The notes: generated from the letters alone by a model not told the origin. A DNA stretch of 6,073 nucleotides from JAXDBV01 sp034678415 (GCA_034678415.1 JAXDBV010000262.1:1-6073); one strand, 5' to 3'. Counted from the stretch's first letter, positions 1-6,073 are shown. A program made the numbers and translations.

Positions 1-1173
1 GAGGTGAAGGATAAGGCCATGGGGCAGAAGATCCTGGTGGCCGTGTCGCCCGGACAGATGATGGTCAAGATCGTGAGGGATGAACTGGCAGCGCTGATGG
101 GTGGTGAATCGTCAGAGATCAACCTCAGGGGATCACCAGCCATCATCCTCATCGCTGGCTTACAGGGTTCCGGAAAAACAACCTTTGCCGCCAAGCTGGC
201 GGGCCACCTGAAAAGCAAGAGGGGAAGGGATCCATTGCTGGCGGCCTGTGACATCTACCGGCCGGCCGCTGTGGAACAGTTGAAAGTGCTGGGACAGCAG
301 GTCGATGTGAAGTTATATGTCGAAGAGAACAATAATGACCCGGTGAAGATCGCCAGGGGAGCGGTAAAGTATGCCAGGACGTACGGACAGAACCTGGTGA
401 TCATCGATACGGCGGGACGCCTGGCTATCGACGAGCAGATGATGAATGAGATCGCCGCTATGAAACAGGAAGTCAATCCCCAGGAGATACTGTTCGTGGT
501 CGACAGCATGACAGGTCAGGATGCGGTGAATACGGCGCGTGAATTTAACGAACGTCTCGACTTCGACGGGGTTGTCCTGACAAAGCTCGACGGCGATACA
601 CGGGGCGGCGCAGCCCTCTCCATCAAGGCCGTGGTGAACAAACCGATAAAATTTGTGAGCACGGGAGAAAAACTCGACGCCATCGATGTGTTCCACCCCG
701 ACCGTATGGCCGACCGGATCCTTGGGATGGGAGATATCGTCAGCCTGGTGGAAAAGGCACAGGAACAATACGATGTCGAAGAGGCACGTAAACTGACGAA
801 AAAGATTGCCAGGGACCAGTTCAACCTGAATGATTTCCTTGACCAGATACAGCAGATTAAGAAAATGGGTAACATCAAGGACCTGGCAGGAATGATCCCG
901 GGTATGGACAGGGCACTGAAGGATGTGGATATGGATGATAATGCGTTCAAGGGTATTGAAGCCATTATCCGTTCGATGACGCCCCTGGAGAGGGAGGATC
1001 CGTCGGTGCTGAACGGCAGCCGCCGTAAACGGATAGCCGAAGGCAGCGGCACAAGCGTGCAGGAAGTGAACCGTCTCGTTAAACAGTTCGAAGAAACAAG
1101 AAAGATGATGAAATCCATGACAAAAACCCGGAATATGGCCAGGATGATGGGTAACATGCGAAGGCAAAGGTAA
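1..1173 (+). CDS. ffh: Signal recognition particle protein Ffh (SRP54 GTPase), 5'-truncated by the window edge
   Basis: Ffh is the GTPase of the bacterial signal recognition particle. With SRP RNA it binds signal sequences on translating ribosomes and delivers them to FtsY at the membrane. The frame is open from base 1, and the first residues match the end of the N domain (SPGQMMVKIVRDEL). Alignment from memory with E. coli Ffh suggests about 53 N-terminal residues lie off the window, so the GTG at base 4 is not the real start. Counting from base 4, the NG domain shows G1 GLQGSGKT (52-59), DIYRPAA (83-89), G3 DTAGR (135-139), G4 TKLDGD (193-198) and GMGD (241-244). The Met-rich M domain runs from about 290 to 389, with the SRP-RNA-binding segment GSRRKRIAEGSGTS at 338-351. 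It ends at MRRQR, without the longer Gly/Pro-rich tail of E. coli Ffh. All motifs seen are intact. Confidence 0.97.
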   Translation, partial: EVKDKAMGQKILVAVSPGQMMVKIVRDELAALMGGESSEINLRGSPAIILIAGLQGSGKTTFAAKLAGHLKSKRGRDPLLAACDIYRPAAVEQLKVLGQQVDVKLYVEENNNDPVKIARGAVKYARTYGQNLVIIDTAGRLAIDEQMMNEIAAMKQEVNPQEILFVVDSMTGQDAVNTAREFNERLDFDGVVLTKLDGDTRGGAALSIKAVVNKPIKFVSTGEKLDAIDVFHPDRMADRILGMGDIVSLVEKAQEQYDVEEARKLTKKIARDQFNLNDFLDQIQQIKKMGNIKDLAGMIPGMDRALKDVDMDDNAFKGIEAIIRSMTPLEREDPSVLNGSRRKRIAEGSGTSVQEVNRLVKQFEETRKMMKSMTKTRNMARMMGNMRRQR

Positions 1174-1447
1174 ATGATGCCGAGGCTTAAGGGCCTAAGG
1201 TCAGGAATACCTGTATTGGAGTGAACAGGAAGGAATAAAATATCATACACGTTGGAATATTTTAACTGTAGAGCGCTGAACCGTGAATCCGATTCCCTTG
1301 TGCCTCGCACCCGATTTGTGCAAAGGATGCCCGTCAAAGCCGTATCATCAGGAATATTTTCGATGCCTGGCCCATGGGCTTCCTTTCGTTCATTACCTTG
1401 CTCTCTGAGAAATCGTTTGCTTGTCATCCCCATAAATAAAAACCTGC
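1174..1447. other. ffh-folD spacer, no supported gene
   Basis: This 274-base stretch separates ffh from folD. An open frame on the + strand (TTG at 1252 running to 1482) has no recognisable protein features and overlaps the folD start, so I do not call it. The spacer holds a tandem near-repeat just after the ffh stop (GGCTTAAG 1184-1191, GGCCTAAG 1192-1199), a quasi-palindrome AATACctGTATT (1206-1217) and a paired TATCAT/GGAATATTTT repeat. The SRP RNA core sequence is absent, and I found no strong terminator or exact TAnnTTTG promoter. folD may be read through from ffh or have a promoter I cannot recognise. Confidence 0.6.
1241..1360. repeat. Paired imperfect direct repeat TATCAT-N(7 or 2)-GGAATATTTT
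   Basis: The decamer GGAATATTTT occurs exactly at 1254-1263 and again at 1351-1360, 97 bases apart. Each copy is preceded by TATCAT (1241-1246 and 1343-1348), with 7 and 2 intervening bases respectively. The second copy continues as TATTTTCG, one base off the Bacteroidota -7 motif TAnnTTTG, but I see no matching -33 element. The repeat itself is seen directly; any regulatory role is inference, and chance in AT-rich DNA is possible. Confidence 0.4.
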
Positions 1448-2335
1448 ATGCAACTCATCGATGGAAAAAAAATCTCGGCTGAGGTGAAGCTTGAGATTGC
1501 TGCTGAGGTAGAACAGCTGAAGCGCCTCGGTCACAAGCCTCCCCATCTTGCCGCCATCATTGTCGGTCATGATGGTGCCAGTGAAACCTATGTTGCCGGG
1601 AAGGTGAAAGCCTGTAATGAAGTGGGAATGCGATCGACCCTTATCCGTTTCGAGGATGATATCGACGAGGCACTGCTTCTCGCAAGGATCGATGAGTTAA
1701 ACCATGACAGCGACGTTGACGGTTTTATTGTACAGGTACCCCTTCCTCCCCGGATATCCGAAACAAAGATCGTTGAGGCGATCCTGCCCTCCAAGGATGT
1801 GGATGGCTTTCATCCCGTGAATCTTGGCCGTATGATGCAGGGGCTGCCCTGCTATGTCTCCGCAACACCTCTCGGGATCATGGAACTTCTCAGGAGATAC
1901 CGTATTGAGACCGCCGGAAAGAAATGCGTGGTCATTGGCCGGAGCAATAACGTCGGAACACCCCTCGCGATGCTGCTCTCACGGAAATCGGAGCCTGGCA
2001 ATGCCACGGTGACTGTCTGCCACAGCAAAACCAGCGACATTGCCTGGTATACACGGGACGCCGATATCGTTATTGCCGCCCTCGGTAAACCCCGCTTCCT
2101 TACCGCCGATATGGTGAAAGAGGGGGCTGTGGTGATCGATGTGGGCATTACACGTATCCCGTCCACGCAAACCAGGTCAGGGTTCCGCCTCGCGGGCGAT
2201 GTCGACTTTGACAATGTCGCCCCCAGGTGCAGCTTTATAACCCCTGTCCCCGGAGGTGTCGGACCAATGACCATCGTTTCCCTGCTGAAAAACACGCTCC
2301 TGGCAGCCAAAAGGGAAGCCTATCCCGCCGATTGA
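1448..2335 (+). CDS. folD: Bifunctional methylenetetrahydrofolate dehydrogenase / methenyltetrahydrofolate cyclohydrolase FolD
   Basis: FolD is a cytoplasmic enzyme that oxidises 5,10-methylene-THF with NAD(P)+ and hydrolyses the methenyl product to 10-formyl-THF, supplying purine synthesis and initiator tRNA formylation. The 295 residues are close to the usual 280-300. The catalytic N-terminal domain shows Y48 and K52 in YVAGKVKACNEVG, Q96 in VQVPLP, and D119 in KDVDGFHP; these match E. coli Y50, K54, Q98 and D121. The Rossmann domain carries GRSNNVGTP (164-172), and PGGVGPMT lies at 268-275. The ATG at 1448 fits the family N-terminus (MQLIDGKKIS) and follows an A-rich AAATAAAAA leader rather than a Shine-Dalgarno site. 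No key residue is missing. It follows ffh on the same strand after 274 bases and ends in TGA with no clear terminator. Confidence 0.97.
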   Translation: MQLIDGKKISAEVKLEIAAEVEQLKRLGHKPPHLAAIIVGHDGASETYVAGKVKACNEVGMRSTLIRFEDDIDEALLLARIDELNHDSDVDGFIVQVPLPPRISETKIVEAILPSKDVDGFHPVNLGRMMQGLPCYVSATPLGIMELLRRYRIETAGKKCVVIGRSNNVGTPLAMLLSRKSEPGNATVTVCHSKTSDIAWYTRDADIVIAALGKPRFLTADMVKEGAVVIDVGITRIPSTQTRSGFRLAGDVDFDNVAPRCSFITPVPGGVGPMTIVSLLKNTLLAAKREAYPAD

Positions 2336-2358
2336 TAAAGTGCCTGTAAATCAGGAAT

Positions 2359-2410
2359 GAACATGTTCCGGCACGCCGTTCGTAAAAATCTTTACCCGGA
2401 AAAAATTTTT
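2359..2410. promoter_or_regulatory. Inverted repeats and A6T5 tract upstream of the TPR-aroE unit
   Basis: Three compact elements lie in the spacer between folD and the TPR gene. GAACATGTTC (2359-2368) is a perfect 10-base palindrome. GTAAA-aatc-TTTAC (2382-2395) is a perfect inverted repeat with a 4-base centre. An A6T5 run at 2400-2410 is the kind of sequence that bends DNA. The palindrome resembles a LexA half-site pair, but its centre has 2 bases rather than the 4 of the Gram-positive GAACN4GTTC box. The elements are seen directly; operator function is inference. Confidence 0.3.
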
Positions 2411-2423
2411 ATTCGTACTTTTA
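2391..2423 (+). promoter_or_regulatory. Possible Bacteroidota-type promoter for the TPR-aroE unit
   Basis: TACTTTTA at 2416-2423 matches the Bacteroidota -7 motif TAnnTTTG except for the last base. TTTA at 2391-2394, one base off the -33 motif TTTG, lies 21 bases upstream, which is a workable spacing. Transcription would begin near 2430, leaving a leader of about a dozen bases before the ATG at 2443. A second near-match, TATTTTGG at 2431-2438, sits too close to the ATG unless the message is leaderless. Both elements are imperfect, so this is a tentative call. Confidence 0.3.
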
Positions 2424-2442
2424 TTGCATCTATTTTGGGGCT

Positions 2443-3882
2443 ATGACAAAGGGGAGAGAATCACATTACGGGGAAGAAGAGATAAGGGATGTGATCCGGC
2501 GTTTCGAACGAATGCAGAAGAATAATGAGAGATACTTTTTTGATGTATTCGAGTTCGAGGATATCATTGATCATTATATCGATCTGGACGATTTCAAGAC
2601 GGCTTCGGAAGCCATCCATCTGGCGATGAGTCAGCACCCGGCATCCACCTCCCTCAAGCTGAAACAGGCCGAATACTTTATGCATAAGGGACAGCCGGTG
2701 CTCTGTCTGAGGATGCTTGCCGAATTGGAGAAAATTGAAGCCGACAACCATGAGATTTATCTTCTCAAGGGTACGGCCCACCTCCTGATGGGGCGAAAAA
2801 AGGAGGCCGTCAGGTTCTATGACCAGGCCGTGACCTGTGCCAGGGAGAACAGGATCGATGTACTGCAGAGTATCTACCTCTCCCTTCAGCAGATGAACCA
2901 TTATGACCTGGCGCTCAAATATATCAAACAGGCTCACGAACTGCAACCCGATAATCCCAACGTGTTATACGACCTGGCCTATGACTATGAAAAGCTCGAC
3001 CAGCTTGAACAAAGTGCCAGGTACTACGGCAAGTATATCGAACATGAACCTTTCTCTGATACCGCCTGGTATAACCTGGGTATTGTCTTCAACCGCATGG
3101 AACAATACGAAAAAGCCGTTGAGGCATATGATTATGCCATTGCTATCAACGAGCGATATACATCAGCGTATTTCAATAAAGCCAATACACTGGCCAACAA
3201 CAATCGTTACAGGGAAGCCATCGAGGTTTATCGCGAATACCTTACCTATGAGGAAGACAGCGAAACGGCTTACTGTTATCTTGGTGAGTGCTATGAGAAG
3301 CTTGGTGAGCTTGACACGGGCCTTAGCCATTACCGTAAAGCGATGGAGATCGATCCTTACTTCCCCGATGCATGGTGCGGAATGGGCGTCATATATATGA
3401 TGCAGGAGAAGTACGATGAGAGTTATGAGAAGCTGAAAAAAGCCATCCACCTCGATAATGAAAATCCCGAATACTGGTATTTCTTTGCTGAAGTATGTGA
3501 GAAGCTGGGAAAATACGGTGAGGCGGCCGGCGCCTACGGTAAATCCAAAGAACTTGATCCTTACGATATAGATGCCTGGTTTGGTCTGGCCAATCTGCAT
3601 TTCCGCGACGGGAAAATACAGGATGCCTCAGCCCTGCTCAGGGATGCCCTGGAATATAACAGCGATTCGGCAGCCCTGCATTTCAGGCTGGCCGGACTGC
3701 TCATCTCGAATGACCGCATGGCCGAGGGGCTTGACTGCCTCGAAAAAGGCCTGAAACTGGACTGCGAATCATATCCCGAACTGCTGAAGTATTGCTCCAA
3801 CGCTATGGAATACAATGAGGTGAATCAGCTTATGAACCGGTATAAAGCCGATCCCTCAATCCCCGGGCAAATCCCTAAATAG
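2443..3882 (+). CDS. Tetratricopeptide (TPR) repeat protein of about 12 repeats, function unknown
   Basis: This 479-residue protein is built almost wholly of TPR repeats, helical hairpins that form a superhelix for protein-protein contacts. After a charged N-terminal segment (1-34) I count repeats at 35-68, 69-102, 103-137, 138-171 and then in exact 34-residue register at 172, 206, 240, 274, 308, 342, 376 and 410 to 443. The W/Y-x2-L/A-G, Y-x2-A and final P signatures are clearest from 206 to 375, as in AWYNLGIVFNRMEQYEKAVEA. A short tail (444-479) ends in PSIPGQIPK. There is no signal peptide, membrane segment, lipobox or catalytic domain, so it is probably a cytoplasmic scaffold. The ATG at 2443 follows an AT-rich leader. 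Its stop lies 7 bases before the aroE start, so the two are very likely one operon, but that says little about function. The family call is secure; the role is unknown. Confidence 0.93.
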   Translation: MTKGRESHYGEEEIRDVIRRFERMQKNNERYFFDVFEFEDIIDHYIDLDDFKTASEAIHLAMSQHPASTSLKLKQAEYFMHKGQPVLCLRMLAELEKIEADNHEIYLLKGTAHLLMGRKKEAVRFYDQAVTCARENRIDVLQSIYLSLQQMNHYDLALKYIKQAHELQPDNPNVLYDLAYDYEKLDQLEQSARYYGKYIEHEPFSDTAWYNLGIVFNRMEQYEKAVEAYDYAIAINERYTSAYFNKANTLANNNRYREAIEVYREYLTYEEDSETAYCYLGECYEKLGELDTGLSHYRKAMEIDPYFPDAWCGMGVIYMMQEKYDESYEKLKKAIHLDNENPEYWYFFAEVCEKLGKYGEAAGAYGKSKELDPYDIDAWFGLANLHFRDGKIQDASALLRDALEYNSDSAALHFRLAGLLISNDRMAEGLDCLEKGLKLDCESYPELLKYCSNAMEYNEVNQLMNRYKADPSIPGQIPK

Positions 3883-3889
3883 TGTCTTT

Positions 3890-4639
3890 ATGCGGCTGTT
3901 CGGACTTATCGGCTATCCCCTTACCCATTCATTCTCTTCCGCTTACTTTGCTGAAAAATTCAACGCTGAAAAGATACCGGATGCCGTATATAAAAACTTT
4001 GAGCTTAGCGATATTGCTTCTTTCCCTGACCTGCTTAAACAGAACCCGGAATTGTGCGGACTGAATGTTACCATTCCCTATAAAAAGACGATTATCCCTT
4101 ATCTGCACAGCCTTGATGGCACGGCAAAAGCCATCGGTGCGGTAAATACGATTAAGGTTACAGCCACCGGCGAGGAAATGATCCTTGAGGGCTACAATAC
4201 CGACCACATTGGTTTTAGAATGGCTGTTGAACCTCTCATCAGCAATTTCAGGGGCAAGGCATTGATCCTGGGTACCGGGGGAAGCTCTGAAGCCGTAGCT
4301 TTTGCTCTGAATCAACTGGATATCCCGTTCCTGTTCGTTACCAGGGGTGCAACGGGTCGCGGCAGGATCATCTATTCCCGGCTCGATGAGACGATGATCC
4401 GTTCACACAGGCTCATCATCAATACCACACCGCTGGGCATGTTTCCCCATACCGACAGTCTTCCCGATATTCCCTACCATGCCATTACCGCCGATCACCT
4501 CCTTTTCGACCTGGTGTACAATCCCCCTGAAACAGTATTCCTGAGGAAGGGAAAAGAAAAAGGTGCCGTCACCATGAACGGTCAGGCAATGCTCAGGTTC
4601 CAGGCCGATGAGTCATGGAAAATATGGAACCGGGTGTGA
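3890..4639 (+). CDS. aroE: Shikimate dehydrogenase AroE
   Basis: AroE reduces 3-dehydroshikimate to shikimate with NADPH in the cytoplasm, the fourth step of chorismate and aromatic amino acid synthesis. The shikimate site is visible: S14 and S16 in THSFS, T61 and catalytic K65 in NVTIPYKK, N86 in GAVNT and D105 in YNTDHIGF. The NADP domain has the loop GTGGSS (128-133), followed after the second strand by VTRG (150-153) in place of the common NRT motif, then NTTPLGM (178-184), DLVYNP (207-212) and the closing NGQAMLRFQ (230-238) with Q238. At 249 residues it is shorter than E. coli AroE (272) but complete. The ATG at 3890 is 7 bases after the upstream TAG and gives the family N-terminus MRLFGLIGYPLTHS. 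No separate promoter is visible, so it probably depends on the promoter of the TPR gene. Confidence 0.96.
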   Translation: MRLFGLIGYPLTHSFSSAYFAEKFNAEKIPDAVYKNFELSDIASFPDLLKQNPELCGLNVTIPYKKTIIPYLHSLDGTAKAIGAVNTIKVTATGEEMILEGYNTDHIGFRMAVEPLISNFRGKALILGTGGSSEAVAFALNQLDIPFLFVTRGATGRGRIIYSRLDETMIRSHRLIINTTPLGMFPHTDSLPDIPYHAITADHLLFDLVYNPPETVFLRKGKEKGAVTMNGQAMLRFQADESWKIWNRV

Positions 4640-4690
4640 ATACGTCCACGGTGTTCTTCCTGCCTGTTTCTTCCAATATATTTATTATCA

Positions 4691-4713
4691 GGATTATGCG
4701 GGAGCTAATCCCG
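4691..4713 (+). other. Overlapping alternative hairpins downstream of aroE
   Basis: Two inverted repeats share the same bases. GGATTA (4691-4696) pairs with TAATCC (4706-4711), a 6-bp stem with a 9-base loop. CGGGA (4699-4703) pairs with TCCCG (4709-4713), a 5-bp stem with a 5-base loop. They cannot form together. An A-rich run, not a T run, follows, so this is not a standard intrinsic terminator on the + strand. The stems are short and may be chance; a weak 3'-end or leader structure is possible. Confidence 0.25.
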
Positions 4714-4765
4714 GAAAAATGCAAATAATATCGCCGGTGTGTGCTGTATGTATTTAACAATCATT

Positions 4766-4773
4766 TATATTTG
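4766..4773 (+). promoter_or_regulatory. Bacteroidota -7 promoter element TATATTTG
   Basis: TATATTTG is an exact match to the Bacteroidota -7 consensus TAnnTTTG recognised by the primary sigma factor of that phylum. It lies 20 bases upstream of the TTG start of the SRPBCC-like gene, which would give a leader of roughly 14 bases. The -33 region at the expected distance (about 4743-4746, GCTG) is a poor match to TTTG. A weaker copy, TATATTTA, lies at 4677-4684. The position directly ahead of a gene and after a 127-base spacer supports a new transcription unit starting here. Confidence 0.55.
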
Positions 4774-4793
4774 GTTCACAATAATCCCCATCC

Positions 4794-5330
4794 TTGAGAA
4801 AAACTGTTGTCTTTGGCTCTGTCATCCTTTCATTGATCGCCGTCTATCTCCTGGTAGCAGTAATCATACCGGTGGTACATGTTACGGTGGAAAGGAATAT
4901 CAACCAGTCGGTGGAAAATTCCTTTCGCACCCTGATGAACCCTTTTAAGTTCCAGTACTGGATTCCCGGTTTTCAGTCTGTCAAGCCGCTGAGCGGGGAG
5001 ATGAACACTCCATCCAGCGAGAATATCATTGTACTGGAGTTTAAAGGGAGGGAATTTCTAGTTTACCAGAAAATCACCGACTACGAAAGATTCAAACGGT
5101 TTGGGTTTCTGTCGAAATATAAATCGCTGGAGGTGATGTCTGTCTTTGTGTTTTATCCCAACACCAGCTCTGCTACGATGAGCGCACAATTTGATCTCAG
5201 GACCCGCTCACTCCTTCAACGTCCTGTCCTTCTATTATCCCTGCCGCGTATCAGGAAAATGGCCAATAAGGCGGCAGATGACCTTAAAGCGATCATTGAA
5301 TCAGGGGAAGGCACACGTATGTTCCTGTAA
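4794..5330 (+). CDS. Membrane-anchored SRPBCC-like (polyketide cyclase/START fold) protein, TTG start
   Basis: The 178-residue product begins MRKT, followed by a hydrophobic segment at about 5-29 (VVFGSVILSLIAVYLLVAVI). It looks like an uncleaved N-terminal anchor with the rest outside the membrane. Residues 29-172 have the layout of an SRPBCC domain: a first strand VHVTVERNINQS, short helices with FRTLMNPFKFQYWIPGF (the w.pg pattern common near the start of these domains), alternating strands through about 135, and a long C-terminal helix ending KAADDLKAIIES. SRPBCC domains bind hydrophobic ligands; no ligand can be inferred here. An in-frame stop at 4782-4784 leaves TTG 4794 as the first possible start; the next, TTG 4833, would cut the membrane segment. 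The gene has its own likely promoter and is followed after 70 bases by the thioredoxin-like gene. Coding status is solid; the fold assignment is moderate. Confidence 0.75.
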   Translation: MRKTVVFGSVILSLIAVYLLVAVIIPVVHVTVERNINQSVENSFRTLMNPFKFQYWIPGFQSVKPLSGEMNTPSSENIIVLEFKGREFLVYQKITDYERFKRFGFLSKYKSLEVMSVFVFYPNTSSATMSAQFDLRTRSLLQRPVLLLSLPRIRKMANKAADDLKAIIESGEGTRMFL

Positions 5331-5400
5331 TGCAGCAGTATACCTGCAACAGAACAATCTCCTATCCTGCTTGTTTATCCTTTAATCTAAAAAATGGAAT

Positions 5401-5982
5401 ATGTCGTATACAATTGACATTGGTACAAAGGCTCCGTTTTTTTCCCTTCCCGCAACCGATGGGAAGAAATACAGCCTCAACGACTTTGACACGTCAAGAT
5501 TCCTGGTGGTCTTTTTTACGTGCAACCATTGTCCCTATGTTATTGGTTCGGATGAGATAACGAGACAGACGGCGATGAAATATGCCGCTAAGGGTGTCCG
5601 CTTTGTGGCCATCAACTCAAACAGTCCCAACACCTATCCGGAAGATGACTTTGAGCATATGGTGAAGCGGATGAACGAACATAAATTTCCCTGGGTATAT
5701 CTGTACGACGCCACACAGGAAGTTGTGCGGGCATATGGAGGGCTGAAGACTCCTCATTTTTTCGTTTTTGACGAACAGCGGAGGCTGGTATATACCGGCA
5801 GGGGGATCGACAGCCCGCGCGATCCGTCACGCATGACTGTCAATGATCTTGACCGGGCACTGGATGAACTCACATCCATGAAGCCCGTGTCGGTCACCAA
5901 AACCAATCCCATCGGCTGTAATATCAAATGGGAGGGGAAGGATCCTAAATGGATGCCCCCCGAAGCATGCGACCTGGTATAA
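5401..5982 (+). CDS. Thioredoxin-fold protein of the peroxiredoxin-like (PRX_like1 type) group with CNHC motif
   Basis: This 193-residue cytoplasmic protein has no signal peptide or membrane segment. It opens with the AhpC/TSA-type start IGTKAPFFSLPATDGKKYSL (7-26) and carries a CxxC site in FTCNHCPYV (39-47, C41 and C44). The expected cis-proline is in KTPHFFVFD (P118), and a C-terminal block TKTNPIGCNIKW (166-177) is typical of this subgroup. Two further cysteines, C173 and C190, lie there. Family knowledge suggests thiol-disulfide or peroxide chemistry, but the substrate of this subgroup is not established. The ATG at 5401 follows an A-rich stretch (CTAAAAAATGGAAT) with no Shine-Dalgarno site; another ATG at 5394 is out of frame and stops quickly. 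It lies 70 bases after the SRPBCC-like gene on the same strand, so co-transcription is likely, and it ends inside a terminator. Confidence 0.9.
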   Translation: MSYTIDIGTKAPFFSLPATDGKKYSLNDFDTSRFLVVFFTCNHCPYVIGSDEITRQTAMKYAAKGVRFVAINSNSPNTYPEDDFEHMVKRMNEHKFPWVYLYDATQEVVRAYGGLKTPHFFVFDEQRRLVYTGRGIDSPRDPSRMTVNDLDRALDELTSMKPVSVTKTNPIGCNIKWEGKDPKWMPPEACDLV

Positions 5983-6015
5983 AAAAGAAGGCCGGCTTGC
6001 ACCGGCTCTCTTTTT
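5981..6015 (+). terminator. Intrinsic terminator, probably bidirectional, overlapping the stop codon
   Basis: GCCGG (5991-5995) and CCGGC (6002-6006) form a GC stem around the loop CTTGCA. The stem extends outward through a G-T pair (5990/6007), one A-C mismatch (5989/6008), then A-T, G-C and a run of A-T pairs (5982-5988 with 6009-6015). The right arm is T-rich (TCTCTTTTT) and the left arm A-rich, so either strand yields a U-run after the hairpin. The left arm begins within the TAA of the thioredoxin-like gene (5980-5982), which closes that transcription unit. Confidence 0.85.
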
Positions 6016-6073
6016 AAACCCGGCATAGGTACCGGGGACCATATACATGGATGTGCCTGGGAGGAAGCTTACC

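Noticed and set aside
1222..1240. CAGGAAGGAATAAAA in the ffh-folD spacer as a possible SRP RNA core.
   Set aside because: The conserved GGAAG...AAGCAGCC tip and the flanking pairing arms are missing.
1261..1320. tRNA-like stretch (GTAGAGCGCTGAACCGTGAATCC) resembling the D- and anticodon-arm region of a tRNA-His.
   Set aside because: The D stem has no partner, the anticodon stem does not pair well, position 33 would be C instead of U, and there is no GGTTCRANNCC T-arm or acceptor stem. At most a chance likeness or a decayed remnant.
313..1433. Long minus-strand open frames (284 and 305 codons) antisense to ffh.
   Set aside because: They are frame shadows of ffh: no recognisable domains, unusual composition, and the + strand shows every Ffh motif.
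1252..1482. 76-codon + strand open frame from a TTG across the ffh-folD spacer.
   Set aside because: It overlaps the folD start in another frame, has no recognisable motif or plausible composition, and relies on a TTG start without support.
2359..2368. GAACATGTTC as a LexA (SOS) box.
   Set aside because: The spacing between GAAC and GTTC is 2 bases, not the 4 of the Gram-positive box, and the downstream genes are not SOS genes.
4739..4948. 69-codon + strand frame starting at GTG 4739.
   Set aside because: It lies out of frame over the SRPBCC-like gene, crosses the promoter element, and has no protein features.
5612..6048. Minus-strand open frames across the thioredoxin-like gene and its terminator.
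   Set aside because: They are antisense shadows; some run through the terminator hairpin, and none shows a recognisable domain.
6047..6073. ATG at 6047 with nine open codons to the window edge as the start of a next gene.
   Set aside because: Too short to judge; no promoter motif or family signature is visible between the terminator and this ATG.

Overview
The window looks like ordinary chromosomal DNA from a member of the Bacteroidota, possibly Bacteroidales or a relative. This is an inference from several signs. The order ffh then folD is familiar from that phylum. The start codons lack a Shine-Dalgarno sequence and sit behind A-rich leaders. One exact TAnnTTTG element, the Bacteroidota -7 promoter motif, lies just upstream of a gene. 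Coding DNA is of moderate G+C and the spacers are clearly AT-richer. All six recognisable genes lie on the + strand.

Layout: (1) 1-1173, the 3' part of ffh (SRP54 GTPase), missing about 53 N-terminal codons because the window begins inside it. (2) 1174-1447, a 274-base spacer with short repeats and no supported gene. (3) 1448-2335, folD. (4) 2336-2442, an AT-rich spacer with two small inverted repeats, an A6T5 tract and a possible promoter. (5) 2443-3882, a 479-residue soluble protein made almost entirely of about 12 TPR repeats. (6) 3890-4639, aroE, starting 7 bases after the TPR gene and so almost certainly co-transcribed with it. (7) 4640-4793, a spacer with overlapping alternative hairpins and a good -7 promoter element. 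(8) 4794-5330, a membrane-anchored protein with an SRPBCC-like domain and a TTG start. (9) 5401-5982, a thioredoxin-fold protein with a CNHC active site. (10) 5981-6015, a strong intrinsic terminator overlapping the stop codon of the last gene. (11) 6016-6073, a short tail beyond the terminator with nothing that can be called.

Functionally the genes are housekeeping: co-translational membrane targeting (Ffh), one-carbon folate metabolism (FolD), the shikimate pathway to aromatic amino acids and chorismate (AroE), and a probable redox protein. The TPR protein and the SRPBCC-like membrane protein are the two genes of unknown role. I found no mobile element, CRISPR array, tRNA, rRNA or defence system. 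I see no convincing undescribed system; the points worth a second look are small-scale regulatory structures and the two uncharacterised proteins.
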